Shown here: one piece after another, positions 35,488 through 47,606 of the stretch | Position numbering within the stretch: position 1 is the stretch's first letter | Layout of the letters: each line of letters opens with the position of its first letter | DNA from: Sulfuracidifex tepidarius | GTDB taxonomy: Archaea; Thermoproteota; Thermoprotei_A; Sulfolobales; Sulfolobaceae | DNA: 64,000 nt | Assembly: GCF_008326425.1 (NCBI RefSeq) | Contig: NZ_AP018929.1 | Location: forward strand, 1,130,875 to 1,194,874 | Direction of reading: 5' to 3' | Position numbers and translations under genes: made by a program | Notes under the pieces: generated by a model | The model's database searches: none | What the model was told of the DNA's origin: nothing | What the model saw: the letters and a program-made list of their open reading frames with translations, nothing else

Positions 35488-36063
35488 ATGGAAATAGAGG
35501 AACTATTTAATAGAGTGGTGAAGGAGGAACTTGAGGGTGACACGCTAAACGAGATAGAGAAGGCATTTGAAGAGGCTAAAAAGATAGTTGAGGACAACTA
35601 TAGGAAAATCGAAGCAGAATATCTAGGCAAAGTCGATAGCTATGTGAAAAAGAGTATTGAAGAGATAGAAGGAGAGAGAGCCAAGTTAGAAGTCGAGAAC
35701 AAGAGAGCTATTCTTTCTGAGAAGGAATTCTGGATAAACAGGGTTTATGAGGAAGCCATGAAGAGGATAGAGAAGGTAGTTGGGTCTCAACAGTACAAGG
35801 AATCACTTTCAAACATCCTTAAGAGAGAGGCTACCCAGAAGAGCATAGTATATTGCTCAAAGAGGGACGTTCAGACAGTCAAGTCTGCCTTGAAGGGTTT
35901 GAAGTTGAATGCCGAAGTCTCAGAAGCAGACATGATAGGCGGTCTGAAGATCATGAATAAGGAAACGGGGGAAGTGAAAGATTATTCATTAAAGCTTTTC
36001 TTAGATCAGGTATTTGATAATATGAGAGGAAAACTCTCGGATATCCTGTTCGGTGATTTATAA
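35488..36063 (+). CDS. atpE: A-type ATP synthase subunit E (peripheral stalk)
   Basis: 191 residues from MEIEELFNRV (ATG 35488, with gggtgat upstream; a GTG at 35479 is less likely). The N-terminal two thirds form a long charged helix for the right-handed coiled-coil peripheral stalk. The C-terminal globular part ('IVYCSKRDVQTVKSALKGL', 'IGGLKIMNKE') binds subunit B. Its expected coiled-coil partner is the 53-aa protein encoded between atpD and atpK. Confidence 0.92.
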   Translation: MEIEELFNRVVKEELEGDTLNEIEKAFEEAKKIVEDNYRKIEAEYLGKVDSYVKKSIEEIEGERAKLEVENKRAILSEKEFWINRVYEEAMKRIEKVVGSQQYKESLSNILKREATQKSIVYCSKRDVQTVKSALKGLKLNAEVSEADMIGGLKIMNKETGEVKDYSLKLFLDQVFDNMRGKLSDILFGDL

Positions 36064-37842
36064 ATGGAAAATGGTAGAATAATAAGGGTAAATGGGCCTC
36101 TGGTTGTCGCAGACAACATGAGGTCAGCCTTAATGTACGAGGTAGTCCAGATAGGAGAAGGAAGGCTAGTGGGAGAAATAACCAGAATCGAAGGGGACAG
36201 AGCCTTCATACAAGTATATGAAGACACGTCAGGTGTGAAACCAGGAGAGGCAGTATACCGTACTGGGTCTCCACTTTCCGTAGACCTCGCTCCGGGTCTT
36301 ATGGGTAGACTATTCGACGGACTAGAGAGGCCATTAGATACCATAGCGTTAACTTCTAACTCCCCATTCGTGAGCAAGGGAATAAAGGTAAGTCCTCTGG
36401 ACGAAAATAGAAAATGGCATTTCATTCCCTCAGTGAAGAAAGGTGACAAAGTAGAGGAGGGAGATATAATAGGCGTCGTACCTGAGACCGGGTTAGTGGA
36501 ACATAAAGTGATGGTTCCACCCGGTATTCATGGGACAGTGAAGGAGGTCGTCCAAGAAGGAGACTATACGATCAAGGAGAATGTCCTCATCTTAGACATG
36601 GAAGGAGATGAGAAGCCGATTTCCATGTTACAACGCTGGCCTGTAAGAATTCCAAGGCCTTATAAGGAGAAGCTGGAACCTACAGAGCCACTTTTGACAG
36701 GAGTGAGGGTCCTAGATACGATATTTCCCTTGGCTAAAGGAGGGACAGCTGCAATTCCTGGGCCTTTCGGAAGCGGAAAGACGGTCACACTGCAGAGTTT
36801 AGCTAAATGGAGTGCTGCCAAGATAGTGATCTACGTAGGTTGTGGTGAAAGAGGGAACGAAATGACAGACGAACTTAGGGCTTTCCCCAAGCTGAAGGAT
36901 CCGTGGACTGGAAAACCCCTACTTGAAAGGTCAATACTTATAGCCAACACGAGTAACATGCCTGTAGCTGCTAGGGAAGCGAGTATCTATGTTGGTGCAA
37001 CCATAGCAGAGTACTTCAGGGATCAAGGTTATGACGTCTTGCTGGTTGCAGACTCCACCACCAGATGGGCTGAAGCTCTGAGGGATCTTGGAGGGAGAAT
37101 GGAGGAAATGCCAGCAGAGGAAGGATTTCCGAGCTATCTTCCTTCAAGGCTAGCAGAATACTACGAAAGGGGAGGGAGAGTAAAGACCCTAGGAAAGCCC
37201 GAGAGAATAGGGTCTTTATCCTTGGCTTCAGCAGTCTCTCCACCTGGAGGAGACTTCACTGAGCCAGTTACAAGCAACACGTTAAGGTTCGTTAAGGTCT
37301 TCTGGCCTTTAGACGTGTCTTTAGCACATGCAAGGCATTTCCCCGCCATAAACTGGCTTCAAGGTTTCTCGGCTTACGTAGACCTAGTGGCTAAATGGTG
37401 GAACACCAACATTGATCCGAAATGGAAGGAAATGAGGGAGATCATAGTTAATGATTTGATAAGAGAGGACCAACTGAAGCAGATAGTCAGGCTCGTAGGT
37501 CCCGACTCTTTGGCAGAGAAGGATAAGTTGACCCTTGAGAGTGCTAAGTTCATAAAGGAGGCGTTTTTGAAGCAAAACGCCTTTGACGACATTGATGCCT
37601 TCTCATCTCCTCAGAAGATGGCTAAGATAATGAACGCCCTCGTTCTCTTCCACGAAAGAGGCTTAAAGCTGACAGAGAAGGGATTCTCGGTGAAGGATAT
37701 AGTGGAAAAAGCAACACCAGTGATGACCGAGATAATAAAGTCCAAAGCAATAATTAAGAATAACGAACTTCAGAAGTACGACGAGCTCATAGCAAAGCTT
37801 AACTCGGTCTTTGACTCTATGGAGAAAGGTGGTTCTTCATGA
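36064..37842 (+). CDS. atpA: A-type ATP synthase catalytic subunit A
   Basis: 592 residues; hydrolyses or makes ATP at the A/B interfaces. P-loop '[18 protein letters not shown]' (near residue 235), '[19 protein letters not shown]', and the A-subunit insertion ('non-homologous region') between residues about 110 and 190. It starts directly after the atpE stop and overlaps atpB by 4 nt. Confidence 0.97.
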   Translation: MENGRIIRVNGPLVVADNMRSALMYEVVQIGEGRLVGEITRIEGDRAFIQVYEDTSGVKPGEAVYRTGSPLSVDLAPGLMGRLFDGLERPLDTIALTSNSPFVSKGIKVSPLDENRKWHFIPSVKKGDKVEEGDIIGVVPETGLVEHKVMVPPGIHGTVKEVVQEGDYTIKENVLILDMEGDEKPISMLQRWPVRIPRPYKEKLEPTEPLLTGVRVLDTIFPLAKGGTAAIPGPFGSGKTVTLQSLAKWSAAKIVIYVGCGERGNEMTDELRAFPKLKDPWTGKPLLERSILIANTSNMPVAAREASIYVGATIAEYFRDQGYDVLLVADSTTRWAEALRDLGGRMEEMPAEEGFPSYLPSRLAEYYERGGRVKTLGKPERIGSLSLASAVSPPGGDFTEPVTSNTLRFVKVFWPLDVSLAHARHFPAINWLQGFSAYVDLVAKWWNTNIDPKWKEMREIIVNDLIREDQLKQIVRLVGPDSLAEKDKLTLESAKFIKEAFLKQNAFDDIDAFSSPQKMAKIMNALVLFHERGLKLTEKGFSVKDIVEKATPVMTEIIKSKAIIKNNELQKYDELIAKLNSVFDSMEKGGSS

Positions 37843-39227
37843 TGAACGTGAGAGAGTATTCGAAAATATCCACGATAAAAGGAACTCTGATGGCGGTAGA
37901 GGGAGTGTCAGATGCATCCTATAACGAACTTGTTGAGATAGAGACTTCCTCAGGTAAGAAAAGAGGAATAGTTGTGGACTCTCAGCTAGGTGTATCAATA
38001 GTTCAGGTATTCGAGGGGACTACCGGAATTTCCCCAACCGGTACTAAGGTCAGGATGCTTGGAAGGGGTCTCGAGGTAAAGATATCAGAAGAAATGTTAG
38101 GGAGGATATTCAATCCTCTAGGCGACCCTTTAGATAACGGTCCAGAGATAATCAAAGGAGAGCGCAGGGACATAAACGGCGAACCAATAAACCCAGCAAT
38201 GAGGGAATACCCAGAGGAGTTCATTCAAACTGGAATATCGGCAATTGATGGACTTAACCCTCTAGTGAGAGGACAGAAGCTTCCAATTTTCAGCGGAAGT
38301 GGAATGCCCTCAAATCTCCTCGCAGCTCAGATAGCCAAACAAGCCACAGTTAGGGGAGAAGAAGGGAGTTTCGCTGTCGTGTTTTCAGCTATAGGTGCCA
38401 GATACGACGACGCAGTTTTCTTCAGGAAATTCTTCGAAGAGACCGGTGCAATAAACAGAGTTGCAATGGTGGTTAGCCTAGCTAACGAACCTCCAGTCAT
38501 GAAAATACTTGCACCTAGAACAGCGTTAACGCTGGCAGAGTATCTAGCGTTTGAGAAGGATATGCACGTTCTAGCAATTCTCATTGATATGACGAACTAC
38601 TGCGAAGCTCTCAGAGAAATAAGCGCTTCGAAGGAGGAAGTTCCAGGAAGGGGTGGGTACCCAGGTTACATGTACAGTGATCTAGCTACGATATATGAGA
38701 GAGCAGGGAAAGTTAAGGGTAAGAAAGGGTCTATAACGCAGATGCCGATCCTCACAATGCCAAACGACGACATGACTCATCCAATACCTGACCTCACTGG
38801 TTACATCACTGAGGGCCAAATAACCTTTGACAGATCTCTTTACAACAAGGGTATATATCCTCCCATAAATGTACTACTCAGTTTATCCAGGTTAGGAAAG
38901 GACGGAATAGGAGAAGGGAAAACTAGGGAAGATCATCCTAACGTGATGAACCAGCTCTTTGCAGCGTACGCTAGGGCAGTGGATACAAGAGGGTTGGCAG
39001 CAATCATAGGTGAGGACTCCCTCACTGAAATGGACAAGAAGTATCTCCTCTTCGGCGAGATGTTCGAAAGGAAGCTTATAAATCAAGGGTTGAACGAAAA
39101 CAGGAGCATAGAGACCACGCTGGACATAGGATGGGATTTACTTTCTGTATTCCCCGAAAGCGAGCTGACCAACATCAAGGCAGAATACATCAAGAAGTAC
39201 TATCCTCCATATCGTGGTAAGAAATGA
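37839..39227 (+). CDS. atpB: A-type ATP synthase regulatory subunit B
   Basis: 462 residues. The degenerate nucleotide site reads '[19 protein letters not shown]', lacking the P-loop lysine as expected for B subunits. '[21 protein letters not shown]' and '[18 protein letters not shown]' are highly conserved in the family. Start ATG 37839 or 37842, with ggtgg upstream. The stop overlaps atpD by 4 nt. Confidence 0.97.
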   Translation: MMNVREYSKISTIKGTLMAVEGVSDASYNELVEIETSSGKKRGIVVDSQLGVSIVQVFEGTTGISPTGTKVRMLGRGLEVKISEEMLGRIFNPLGDPLDNGPEIIKGERRDINGEPINPAMREYPEEFIQTGISAIDGLNPLVRGQKLPIFSGSGMPSNLLAAQIAKQATVRGEEGSFAVVFSAIGARYDDAVFFRKFFEETGAINRVAMVVSLANEPPVMKILAPRTALTLAEYLAFEKDMHVLAILIDMTNYCEALREISASKEEVPGRGGYPGYMYSDLATIYERAGKVKGKKGSITQMPILTMPNDDMTHPIPDLTGYITEGQITFDRSLYNKGIYPPINVLLSLSRLGKDGIGEGKTREDHPNVMNQLFAAYARAVDTRGLAAIIGEDSLTEMDKKYLLFGEMFERKLINQGLNENRSIETTLDIGWDLLSVFPESELTNIKAEYIKKYYPPYRGKK

Positions 39228-39865
39228 GCCAGAGAGTTCTCCCAACTAAGATAAATTTAGTACAGTTGAAGAATCAAGTCAAGGTAGTAAGGAACATAAA
39301 GAGGCTGCTTGAGAACAAGAGGGAAGTCCTCTTACTTTACCTCAGAAACTACGCTGCCGAATACGAGAAACTCTACAATGAGGTGAACGAGACCCTTAGC
39401 GTGGTTTATACGAGTTATCTCAAGGCTGTCAGCGCTGAGGGGTTGGGAAACATAGAGACAATTGCGGAATCTCAATCTCAATCACTTTCAGTGTCATCGT
39501 CTACCAAAGTAATATTTGGAGTTAAAATTCCTATTATTCAACTAAATTCAGACACGATACCTCCTAAACCTTTCAGCGAAGTCGAGACTTCACCCTACCT
39601 TTCTGAGTCCTATGATAGAATGAAGGATGCTCTGGTGAAAGTCATGGAATTAGTAGAGCTCGAGTCTACTATAAGAGCTTTAGTTGCGGAACTTAAGAAA
39701 ACTCAGAGGTTAATCAACTCTATAGATACGTCGATTTTACCTTTCTACACTAGGTCAATAAAATACATAAAGCAAGTGTTAGACGATAGGGCTAGAGAGG
39801 ACTTTATAAGATTAAAGGTAATTAGAAAGATCTTGCAGAGGAAGAAGACATATGCAGGCATATGA
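39224..39865 (+). CDS. atpD: A-type ATP synthase subunit D (central rotor shaft)
   Basis: 213 residues. The N- and C-terminal helices form the rotor coiled coil: '[20 protein letters not shown]' at the start, and '[20 protein letters not shown]' plus '[19 protein letters not shown]' at the end are typical of subunit D. Overlaps the 53-aa gene by 14 nt. Confidence 0.94.
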   Translation: MSQRVLPTKINLVQLKNQVKVVRNIKRLLENKREVLLLYLRNYAAEYEKLYNEVNETLSVVYTSYLKAVSAEGLGNIETIAESQSQSLSVSSSTKVIFGVKIPIIQLNSDTIPPKPFSEVETSPYLSESYDRMKDALVKVMELVELESTIRALVAELKKTQRLINSIDTSILPFYTRSIKYIKQVLDDRAREDFIRLKVIRKILQRKKTYAGI

Positions 39866-40013
39866 GAACCTTAAGAAAAGCCTCTCGGTTTCACTAGAAC
39901 AAAAGAAGAATGAAATAATACAGAATCTAACCAAGCAACACGATGAAATTTTGTCCAAGAGGAAGAGAGAGCTAGAAGAGCTAGGCAGAAAGGTTTTAAA
40001 GGAATTGTCATGA
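39852..40013 (+). CDS. 53-aa coiled-coil ATP synthase subunit (epsilon/G/H-like)
   Basis: The ATG at 39852 lies inside the end of atpD, and the frame ends at TGA 40011-40013, 19 nt before atpK. The product begins [20 protein letters not shown] and is one charged helix with heptad-like spacing. Sulfolobus acidocaldarius has a small epsilon subunit at this operon position. By size and sequence type it should pair with subunit E in the peripheral stalk, the role of subunit G/H elsewhere. It is easily missed because of its length. Confidence 0.8.
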   Translation: MQAYENLKKSLSVSLEQKKNEIIQNLTKQHDEILSKRKRELEELGRKVLKELS

Positions 40014-40032
40014 TATATCGGTGGGATTGAAT

Positions 40033-40338
40033 ATGAAGAGAACAACCCTTCTAGCTTTGTTACTTCCTATACTAGTTTCAGGTGTAATAGCAGGAGCGCA
40101 GACTGCTGGTAGCTCGGGTGTAGGATTTGCAGGGCTTAACGTCGGAGCAGGTCTTTCAATAGGTCTAGCTGCAATAGGAGCAGGAGTAGCAGTAGGCATG
40201 GCTGCCGCAGCTGGAATAGGCGTTTTGACTGAAAGGAGAGACATGTTCGGTACCGTTCTAATCTTCGTTGCAATAGGTGAAGGAATAGCAGTATATGGTA
40301 TCTTGTTCGCAGTCCTCATGATATTCGTGGGCAAGTAA
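40033..40338 (+). CDS. atpK: A-type ATP synthase proteolipid (K/c ring)
   Basis: 101 residues from ATG 40033 with cggtggg upstream. A cleavable hydrophobic leader ([20 protein letters not shown]) is followed by two transmembrane helices very rich in Gly/Ala ('[20 protein letters not shown]' and '[20 protein letters not shown]'). The Glu in 'IGEGIAV' is the proton-binding residue. It ends the operon, followed by a T-run. Confidence 0.95.
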   Translation: MKRTTLLALLLPILVSGVIAGAQTAGSSGVGFAGLNVGAGLSIGLAAIGAGVAVGMAAAAGIGVLTERRDMFGTVLIFVAIGEGIAVYGILFAVLMIFVGK

Positions 40339-40350
40339 AAAGTCAAGAAG

Positions 40351-40366
40351 ATTTTTTATTTTGTAT
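40351..40366 (+). terminator. T-rich terminator after the ATP synthase operon
   Basis: attttttattttgtat starts 13 nt past the atpK stop and 32 nt before the proS start. The terminator and proS promoter must share this short gap. Confidence 0.5.
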
Positions 40367-40382
40367 TAATTCGTTTTCTATC

Positions 40383-41828
40383 GTGAAGGTAACTAGAGAA
40401 AAGTGGTCTAAAAATTTCAGTGAATGGTTTGACAGGGTTTTAGCAGAAGGGGAATTTTACGATTATGGAAGATACCCTGTCAAAGGAGTGGGAGTATGGA
40501 TGCCGTATGGTTTCAGGTTAAGACAAAATGTAGTATCCTTGATTAGAAGGATGCTCGATTCAACGGGTCATGAGGAGATCCTTCTGCCATTGCTCATACC
40601 TCAGGAATTGCTCAGCAGAGAAACACAACACATAAAGGGTTTCGAGTCTGAAGTCTTCTGGGTCACCAAGGGAGGTTCTCAGGAGTTGGACGTCAAAGTC
40701 TCGTTGAGACCTACAAGTGAAGTCGCCATAACGTACATGGAGTCCCTTTGGCTTAATAGCTACAAACAGCTTCCTAAGAAATACTATCAGATAGTGAGCG
40801 TGTTCAGGTATGAGACCAAGGCTACAAGACCTATGATAAGGTTAAGGGAAATAACTACCTTTAAGGAAGCCCACACAGTTCATGAAACATATGAGGACGC
40901 ACAGAAACAAGTGGAAGAAGCTATATCCATTTACAGCAAGTTCTTTGATGAGTTAGGTATACCATACCTGCTTTCCGAGAGGCCAGAGTGGGATAGGTTT
41001 GCAGGGGCTTTGCACACATACGCCTTCGACACTTTGATGCCCGACGGGAAAGTGATACAGATAGGTACAGCCCATCATCTAGGACAGAACTTCACTAAAG
41101 CGTTAGACTTCAAAGTTCAAAGGCGTGACGGTTCCCTTTGTCATCCTCACCAAACCAGTTATGGAATATCTGACAGGGTAGTAGCTGTAATCATATCCAT
41201 GAATGGGGATGACCACGGTCCGATAATCTCGCCAAAGGTAGCCCCGATAAAAGTTGTGGTAGTCCCGATCCCTTCAAAGGACGACGAAGAGGTAACAAAG
41301 CGGGTCTTTGAGTACTCCAAGAAAGTAGGGGATATGCTGAGAGAATCTGGAATTGAAAGCGTTGTAGATCTGGACCCTGAAAAAACTCCTGGAGAGAAAT
41401 ATTACGTATGGGAATTGAAGGGAGTTCCGTTGAGGGCTGAAGTGGGCCCTAAGGAATTGGAAAAGAACTCAATATTTCTGAAAAGAAGAGATACCTTTCA
41501 AGGAAAATCAGTTCCTTTAGAGGATGTAATCGAAGCTGTAACGGAGACCTTGAATTCCATGTTCTTGGATCTCAGGAAGAACGCGGAGTCCTTCCTATTG
41601 AACAATGTGAAGTACGAGAAAGATCCAGACAAGGCTAAGTCCCTTCTAAGCTCTGGAGGAATAATAGAGATACCTTGGTGCGGAGATAATACGTGTGGAA
41701 TGAAACTAGAGGAGATCACTGATGCTAGAGTACTAGGATATCCATTGCAGGACAGAAAAGTGAACGACCCATGTGCTATCTGTGGAAAGCCTGCTAAAAC
41801 AGTACTTAGAGTGGCAAAAACTTATTAG
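40383..41828 (+). CDS. proS: prolyl-tRNA synthetase, archaeal type
   Basis: 481 residues from GTG 40383. Class II motifs: motif 2 '[20 protein letters not shown]' and motif 3 '[17 protein letters not shown]' (in place of the usual GxGxxR helix). The C-terminal zinc-binding extension of the eukaryal/archaeal group is seen as '[15 protein letters not shown]' and '[18 protein letters not shown]'. All catalytic blocks appear intact. Confidence 0.96.
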   Translation: MKVTREKWSKNFSEWFDRVLAEGEFYDYGRYPVKGVGVWMPYGFRLRQNVVSLIRRMLDSTGHEEILLPLLIPQELLSRETQHIKGFESEVFWVTKGGSQELDVKVSLRPTSEVAITYMESLWLNSYKQLPKKYYQIVSVFRYETKATRPMIRLREITTFKEAHTVHETYEDAQKQVEEAISIYSKFFDELGIPYLLSERPEWDRFAGALHTYAFDTLMPDGKVIQIGTAHHLGQNFTKALDFKVQRRDGSLCHPHQTSYGISDRVVAVIISMNGDDHGPIISPKVAPIKVVVVPIPSKDDEEVTKRVFEYSKKVGDMLRESGIESVVDLDPEKTPGEKYYVWELKGVPLRAEVGPKELEKNSIFLKRRDTFQGKSVPLEDVIEAVTETLNSMFLDLRKNAESFLLNNVKYEKDPDKAKSLLSSGGIIEIPWCGDNTCGMKLEEITDARVLGYPLQDRKVNDPCAICGKPAKTVLRVAKTY

Positions 41829-41831
41829 ACA

Positions 41832-41840
41832 TTATATAAG
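41832..41840 (+). promoter_or_regulatory. TATA box of the eS26 gene
   Basis: ttatataag is centred 27 nt upstream of the TTG start codon, predicting a leaderless message and supporting TTG 41863 as the start. Confidence 0.55.
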
Positions 41841-41862
41841 CTATTGAAATAGGGTTATAAAC

Positions 41863-42150
41863 TTGCCAAAGAAGAGGGAAAACAGAGGTCGCAGGAAAGG
41901 CGACAAAGGCCACGTAGGCTATATTTTCTGTGATAACTGTGGTGCTAGAGTACCTGAGGATAAGGCGATATGTACGACTAGAATGTACAGTCCAGTTGAA
42001 CCTGCTTTAGCTCAGGAGCTGGAGAAGAAAGGGGCTATAATAACAAGGTACCCTATAACTAAGTGCTACTGTGTTAACTGTGCAGTGCATTTCGGGATAG
42101 TCAAGATAAGAGCTGAAAACGAGCGTAAAAGCACTCGACCTAGGTTTTAA
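41863..42150 (+). CDS. rps26e: 30S ribosomal protein eS26
   Basis: 95 residues: basic N-terminus PKKRENRGRRKGDKGHVGYI, zinc-binding 'CDNCGARVPEDKAICTTRMY' with a second pair 'KCYCVNCAVHFGIVKIR'. This is the eS26 ribosomal protein, found in eukaryotes and some crenarchaea, located at the mRNA exit channel. TTG start, leaderless by TATA spacing. Confidence 0.95.
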   Translation: MPKKRENRGRRKGDKGHVGYIFCDNCGARVPEDKAICTTRMYSPVEPALAQELEKKGAIITRYPITKCYCVNCAVHFGIVKIRAENERKSTRPRF

Positions 42151-42346
42151 AGAAGACCTAATTGCTCTATTTCTATGAAGCTTTAAGGGAAGATTTTAGA
42201 AAGGTTTGGTTTACATTCCTGATTGAAGGTTGAAATAGTCTGAATTTTATAAAAGTATTTTTATTTGATTGATATAAATTATTTAAGGCAATATACGGGA
42301 ACAAGATTTAATAAAAGCTTAAAATTTTTGCTCATACTTGATCATT

Positions 42347-43360
42347 ATGAGACTGTACGAACTCTCGTTCTCAGAAGTGGAAGACTACTTCTATAAGCTT
42401 GCTGAGGTCAGAGATTCTCTTAAGGATCAGGGGTTACTAACAGAAATGCCAGAACTGAAATCTAACTTGAAGATTGCAGAAGGCACAACCATGGTGAAAC
42501 ATGCATTCCCTATATTTCAAAAGGGAGGAGTCGTCATGGATGTCACAAATGTAAAGCAGGCTGAAATAGCGGAAGAAGGAGGCGCAGTTTCCGTCATGGT
42601 TCTGGACAAACTCCCTTATGATGTAAGGAAGATGGGAGGGGTAGCTAGGATGGCCGATCCAAAGATAATAGAGGAAGTGATGTCTTCTATAACAATACCA
42701 GTTATGGCGAAAGTCAGAATAGGTCACTTTTACGAAGCTAAGGTATTGGAGGCTCTAGACGTGGACATGATAGACGAAAGCGAGGTATTGACTCCTGCAG
42801 ACGAAACCCATCACATAAACAAGTGGCTCTTCAAAGTTCCATTTGTTAACGGAGCTAGGAGTTTAGCGGAGGCGTTGAGGAGAATATCTGAAGGAGCATC
42901 AATGATAAGGACTAAGGGAGAACCAGGCACAGGAAACGTGAGTGAAGCAGTAAGACATATGAAGCTCATAAACAGTGAGCTGAGGTCACTTGTGTCCATG
43001 TCCGAAGAAGATAGGAACATGAAGGCAAGGGAATATCAAGTTTCATACCAACTTTTAGAGTTAGTAGCTAAACTTGGTAGGCTTCCCATAGTGAACTTCG
43101 CAGCAGGAGGGATAGCAACTCCAGCAGACGCAGCGCTTATGATGTGGCTTGGATCTGACGGTTTGTTTGTAGGCTCAGGTATATTCAAGAGTGAAGACCC
43201 CGAAGTCAGAGCTAGGGCCATAGTCATGGCAGCCTCAGCATGGGAATACCCGGAAGTGGTATTGGAAGCTCAAAAAATGATAAGTGAGCAGAAGACCATG
43301 ATGGGTATAGACATCAAGTCCTTACCCCCAGAACAGCTTTTGCAGGTGAGGGATACATGA
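42347..43360 (+). CDS. pdxS: pyridoxal 5'-phosphate synthase, synthase subunit
   Basis: 337 residues from ATG 42347. Makes PLP from ribose 5-phosphate, glyceraldehyde 3-phosphate and ammonia. Active-site lysine regions '[20 protein letters not shown]' and '[20 protein letters not shown]' and the phosphate-binding '[20 protein letters not shown]' are present. Overlaps pdxT by 4 nt, so synthase and glutaminase are made together. A longer frame opening at TTG 42338 is unlikely. Confidence 0.96.
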   Translation: MRLYELSFSEVEDYFYKLAEVRDSLKDQGLLTEMPELKSNLKIAEGTTMVKHAFPIFQKGGVVMDVTNVKQAEIAEEGGAVSVMVLDKLPYDVRKMGGVARMADPKIIEEVMSSITIPVMAKVRIGHFYEAKVLEALDVDMIDESEVLTPADETHHINKWLFKVPFVNGARSLAEALRRISEGASMIRTKGEPGTGNVSEAVRHMKLINSELRSLVSMSEEDRNMKAREYQVSYQLLELVAKLGRLPIVNFAAGGIATPADAALMMWLGSDGLFVGSGIFKSEDPEVRARAIVMAASAWEYPEVVLEAQKMISEQKTMMGIDIKSLPPEQLLQVRDT

Positions 43361-43944
43361 GGATAGGAATAATAGCATATCAAGGTAGCTTTGAGGAGCA
43401 TGCCCTCCAAACTAAGAGAGCTATGGGTACAGGAGACATAGTACCCGTAAAGACTTCAAAGGATATGAGACAACTTGACGGCATAATAATCCCTGGAGGA
43501 GAGAGCACCACGATAGGCATGTTAGCGTCTAAGCTGGGAATAATCGATGAACTTAGAGAACAAATATCCTCAGGCCTTCCGGTACTCGGAACTTGTGCTG
43601 GAGCTATATTTCTAGCTAAAGAAGCTTCAGACTCCAAGGTGAAGAAACAGCAGGATTTGCTTAAAGTAATGGATATTACGGTAGTTAGGAACTACTACGG
43701 CAGACAAAGGGAGAGCTTCGAGGCTGAGGTAGATCTCTCAGAGATAGGAGAAGAGAAAGCAAGAGTAGTCTTCATAAGGTCCCCTGCGATCACTAAGGTA
43801 TGGGGAAACAGCAAGTCCCTATCTAAACTCAACGGTGTCACGATCATGGCACAGGAAGGAGGGATTCTAGCTACTACGTTCCATCCAGAACTTTCCAATA
43901 CCTTGGCTGTACACAAGTACTTCCTTTCCTTAGTGAAAAAGTAA
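43357..43944 (+). CDS. pdxT: pyridoxal 5'-phosphate synthase, glutaminase subunit
   Basis: 195 residues of a class I glutamine amidotransferase that feeds ammonia to PdxS. '[12 protein letters not shown]' binds glutamine; the nucleophile Cys is in '[13 protein letters not shown]'; the His-x-Glu pair is 'TTFHPELS'. Catalytic triad complete. Confidence 0.95.
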   Translation: MRIGIIAYQGSFEEHALQTKRAMGTGDIVPVKTSKDMRQLDGIIIPGGESTTIGMLASKLGIIDELREQISSGLPVLGTCAGAIFLAKEASDSKVKKQQDLLKVMDITVVRNYYGRQRESFEAEVDLSEIGEEKARVVFIRSPAITKVWGNSKSLSKLNGVTIMAQEGGILATTFHPELSNTLAVHKYFLSLVKK

Positions 43945-43955
43945 GTTTTTTTATT
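43945..43955 (+). terminator. T-run terminator after pdxT
   Basis: gtttttttatt follows the pdxT stop directly. Confidence 0.45.
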
Positions 43956-43994
43956 CAAATCGTCCTAATATTTCATCAAACGGGGAATCACGTT

Positions 43995-45515
43995 TTGAAA
44001 GATTTGATGCTAGACAAGAGTTCTCTCCTGAATGGCGTGTCGAGATACCTCGAAAAGAATGTGATATACGGAAACATCCTGATCCATAAATCTCTGGTCA
44101 GAGAGCTAGAGGAAGAGAGCCGAGACGGAATGGTGAGCGGAGACATAGCACTTGAGGAGATAAACAAAGTGAAGGAAATGTCCGAGAGGCTCCTCATAGG
44201 TTTCGACATAGTAGGAGATGGAACAAAGGAGTCTGACGTTGCATTAAGGGAATTTTGCCAATCTAAAGGCTGTACAGTGGTCACTTCCGACGACCTCCAG
44301 AGGAAAATGTGCGACTTAATGAAGGTTCAATGCATTCTTCTTCAACCACTTCCTGAAGATAGGATATCCATTGAAACTTACTTCGATGAAAACACTATGA
44401 GCGTTCACCTTAAAGAAGACTCCAAGCCTAAAGCTAAGAGGGGGAAACCAGGAGAATGGGAATTCGTGGAGCTTTCCAGCGACCCTCTCACGAAAGCGGA
44501 CATGAAAAGGATTGTTTCAGATGTCGTAAATAGCGTTCGTTTCGTTAAAGGATCTTTTATAGAAATAGAAAGAAAGGGCTCTATGATTATTCAGTTGGGT
44601 AACTATAGGATAGTTGTAACTCGCCCACCTTTGAGCGATGGGTGGGAAATGACTATCACCAGACCCGTAGCCAGGAGGTCCATGGACGACTACTCCCTGG
44701 ATCAGAGGCTTCTCGATAAGTTCCGCGACCACGCTGAAGGAATAGTGATAGCCGGGTCCCCTGGGATGGGAAAGACGACTTTCGCCCAAGCCTTGGCGGA
44801 GTACTACATGAGGCTCGGGAAGATAGTGAAGACCATAGAAAGCCCCAGGGACATGCACTTACCCCCTGACATAACTCAGTACTCGAAGAACTACGCTGAA
44901 ATAGGTGAGCTTCACGACATACTTCTGTTGAGCAGACCAGACTACACAGTTTACGACGAAATGAGGAACGATGAGGACTTCAAACTCTATACTGACCTGA
45001 GGCTAGCTGGAATAGGAATGATAGGAGTAGTTCACGCTACTTCTCCTATAGACGCAATTCATAGGTTCGTTAGTAGGGTTGATCTCGGAACTATACCTAA
45101 CATTTTAGATACTGTCGTATTCATTAGAAATGGGACAGTAGAGAAGGTTTATTCGTTAGAGATGATTGTTAAGGTTCCCTCTGGCTTGAGGGAAGCAGAC
45201 CTAGCAAGACCAGTAGTGGAGATAAAGGATTTCCTGAGCGACAAGGCTGAATACGAAATGTATGTGTTTGGAGAACAAACAATGATAGTTCCAGTTAAAT
45301 CCGCGTCAGGAAAGGGAGGAGACTCTATGGAGAGTAGACTTAACAGGATAGTGGAAAACATAATTCCCGACGCATCTGTAAAATATGAGGAAGGGGAATA
45401 TGTTGTTAACATACCTAAAGAACAAATAGGAAAGTTCAACAGGAAATTGACATCCAGACTGAGAAAGCTGGAGAAGAAACACAATATTAAGATAAGGATA
45501 AGGCTATCAGAATGA
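43995..45515 (+). CDS. PIN-domain / secretion-type ATPase / KH-domain protein
   Basis: 506 residues from TTG 43995 (ATG four codons later also possible). Residues 1-130 look like a PIN nuclease ('MLDKSSLLNGVSRYL', 'GFDIVGDGTKESDVAL', 'GCTVVTSDDLQRK' with the acidic positions). Residues about 250-400 form a PilT/VirB11-like ATPase: Walker A 'GSPGMGKTT', 'YDEMRNDEDF', 'GVVHATSPIDAIHRFV'. The end (about 440-506) resembles a KH RNA-binding domain. This is a known archaeal architecture, presumed to act on RNA; its substrate is unknown. Confidence 0.85.
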   Translation: MKDLMLDKSSLLNGVSRYLEKNVIYGNILIHKSLVRELEEESRDGMVSGDIALEEINKVKEMSERLLIGFDIVGDGTKESDVALREFCQSKGCTVVTSDDLQRKMCDLMKVQCILLQPLPEDRISIETYFDENTMSVHLKEDSKPKAKRGKPGEWEFVELSSDPLTKADMKRIVSDVVNSVRFVKGSFIEIERKGSMIIQLGNYRIVVTRPPLSDGWEMTITRPVARRSMDDYSLDQRLLDKFRDHAEGIVIAGSPGMGKTTFAQALAEYYMRLGKIVKTIESPRDMHLPPDITQYSKNYAEIGELHDILLLSRPDYTVYDEMRNDEDFKLYTDLRLAGIGMIGVVHATSPIDAIHRFVSRVDLGTIPNILDTVVFIRNGTVEKVYSLEMIVKVPSGLREADLARPVVEIKDFLSDKAEYEMYVFGEQTMIVPVKSASGKGGDSMESRLNRIVENIIPDASVKYEEGEYVVNIPKEQIGKFNRKLTSRLRKLEKKHNIKIRIRLSE

Positions 45516-45729
45516 TCTATTAGATGTAAACAATAACTAAGTATATCTAAAAAGTGAAATTTATAAATTCAGACACTAATTCTGTATAAAATATAAATTA
45601 TTAAAAACTCTTTTTCACACTTGAGGAAGATAAAAGGAAGAGGAATGACATTCCCTTGTAGTATTAAATGTTGTAGTACTAAATGTTGTAGGTATGAAAA
45701 ACCTTAAACCAGTTTTTCTTCTAATGCCA
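45516..45729. repeat. convergent intergenic region with 15-bp imperfect tandem repeat
   Basis: Between two convergent genes. 45658-45672 and 45673-45687 read gtagtattaaatgtt and gtagtactaaatgtt, differing by one base, with gtag starting a third unit. T-runs near 45609-45614 can terminate the PIN/ATPase message. No gene seen. Confidence 0.45.
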
Positions 45730-46185
45730 TCATCCATTATTTCCATCAGCAAAGAACGTATCTAGCGAAATTCCCAGCTTGTTATCTACGAACTTCAGGA
45801 GATCCTCAAAGGAGAGACCCTCCTTATCTACAGTAGGCTCATCTGCGACGTAGTTGCCTCCTTTAGTTGATCTAAGTTTCGAGAAGTCTAAGAACTTAAA
45901 CGTGGATGGAGTCTTTATTCCCAGGAAAAGATAACCTCCACTTTTATCCGCAAATTCTTTAGCTCCTTCAGCCTGTTCCTTACTGACGTATATCTTGCCT
46001 TCTTTGGATCGGCTCTTTAATTCAATGAGGACAATAATCCCTTTCTTCATAGCTATTATATCAGGTATGGGATCCTTTCTCTTACTCCCGCTTGCTGGAG
46101 CTCTAGTTACTGCAAACCCCTTGTCTCTAAGTTTCTTGAAAAGAAATAGTTCTACCGAAGTCCCTTTCCTTTTTCTGGGGTTCAC
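45730..46185 (-). CDS. hjc: Holliday junction resolvase Hjc
   Basis: 151 residues. Resolves four-way junctions. The nuclease core is complete: 'RKGTSVELFLFKKLRDKGFA' (Glu), 'RAPASGSKRKDPIPDIIAMK' (Asp), 'IVLIELKSRSKEGKIYVSKE' (Glu-x-Lys). Slightly longer C-terminus than the Saccharolobus protein. The GTG start at 46183-46185 is 27 nt from the centre of a TATA element (46204-46218), so the message is probably leaderless and separate from ilvC. Confidence 0.95.
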   Translation of the reverse strand: MNPRKRKGTSVELFLFKKLRDKGFAVTRAPASGSKRKDPIPDIIAMKKGIIVLIELKSRSKEGKIYVSKEQAEGAKEFADKSGGYLFLGIKTPSTFKFLDFSKLRSTKGGNYVADEPTVDKEGLSFEDLLKFVDNKLGISLDTFFADGNNG

Positions 46186-46203
46186 AACCTAAAAAGGTGT
46201 AAT

Positions 46204-46218
46204 GTATATATTTATATA
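46204..46218 (-). promoter_or_regulatory. TATA box of hjc
   Basis: Minus-strand tatataaatatatac, centred 27 nt upstream of the hjc GTG. Confidence 0.55.
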
Positions 46219-46228
46219 TTGTTATTGA

Positions 46229-47583
<1,355 letters not shown>

Positions 47584-47606
<23 letters not shown>

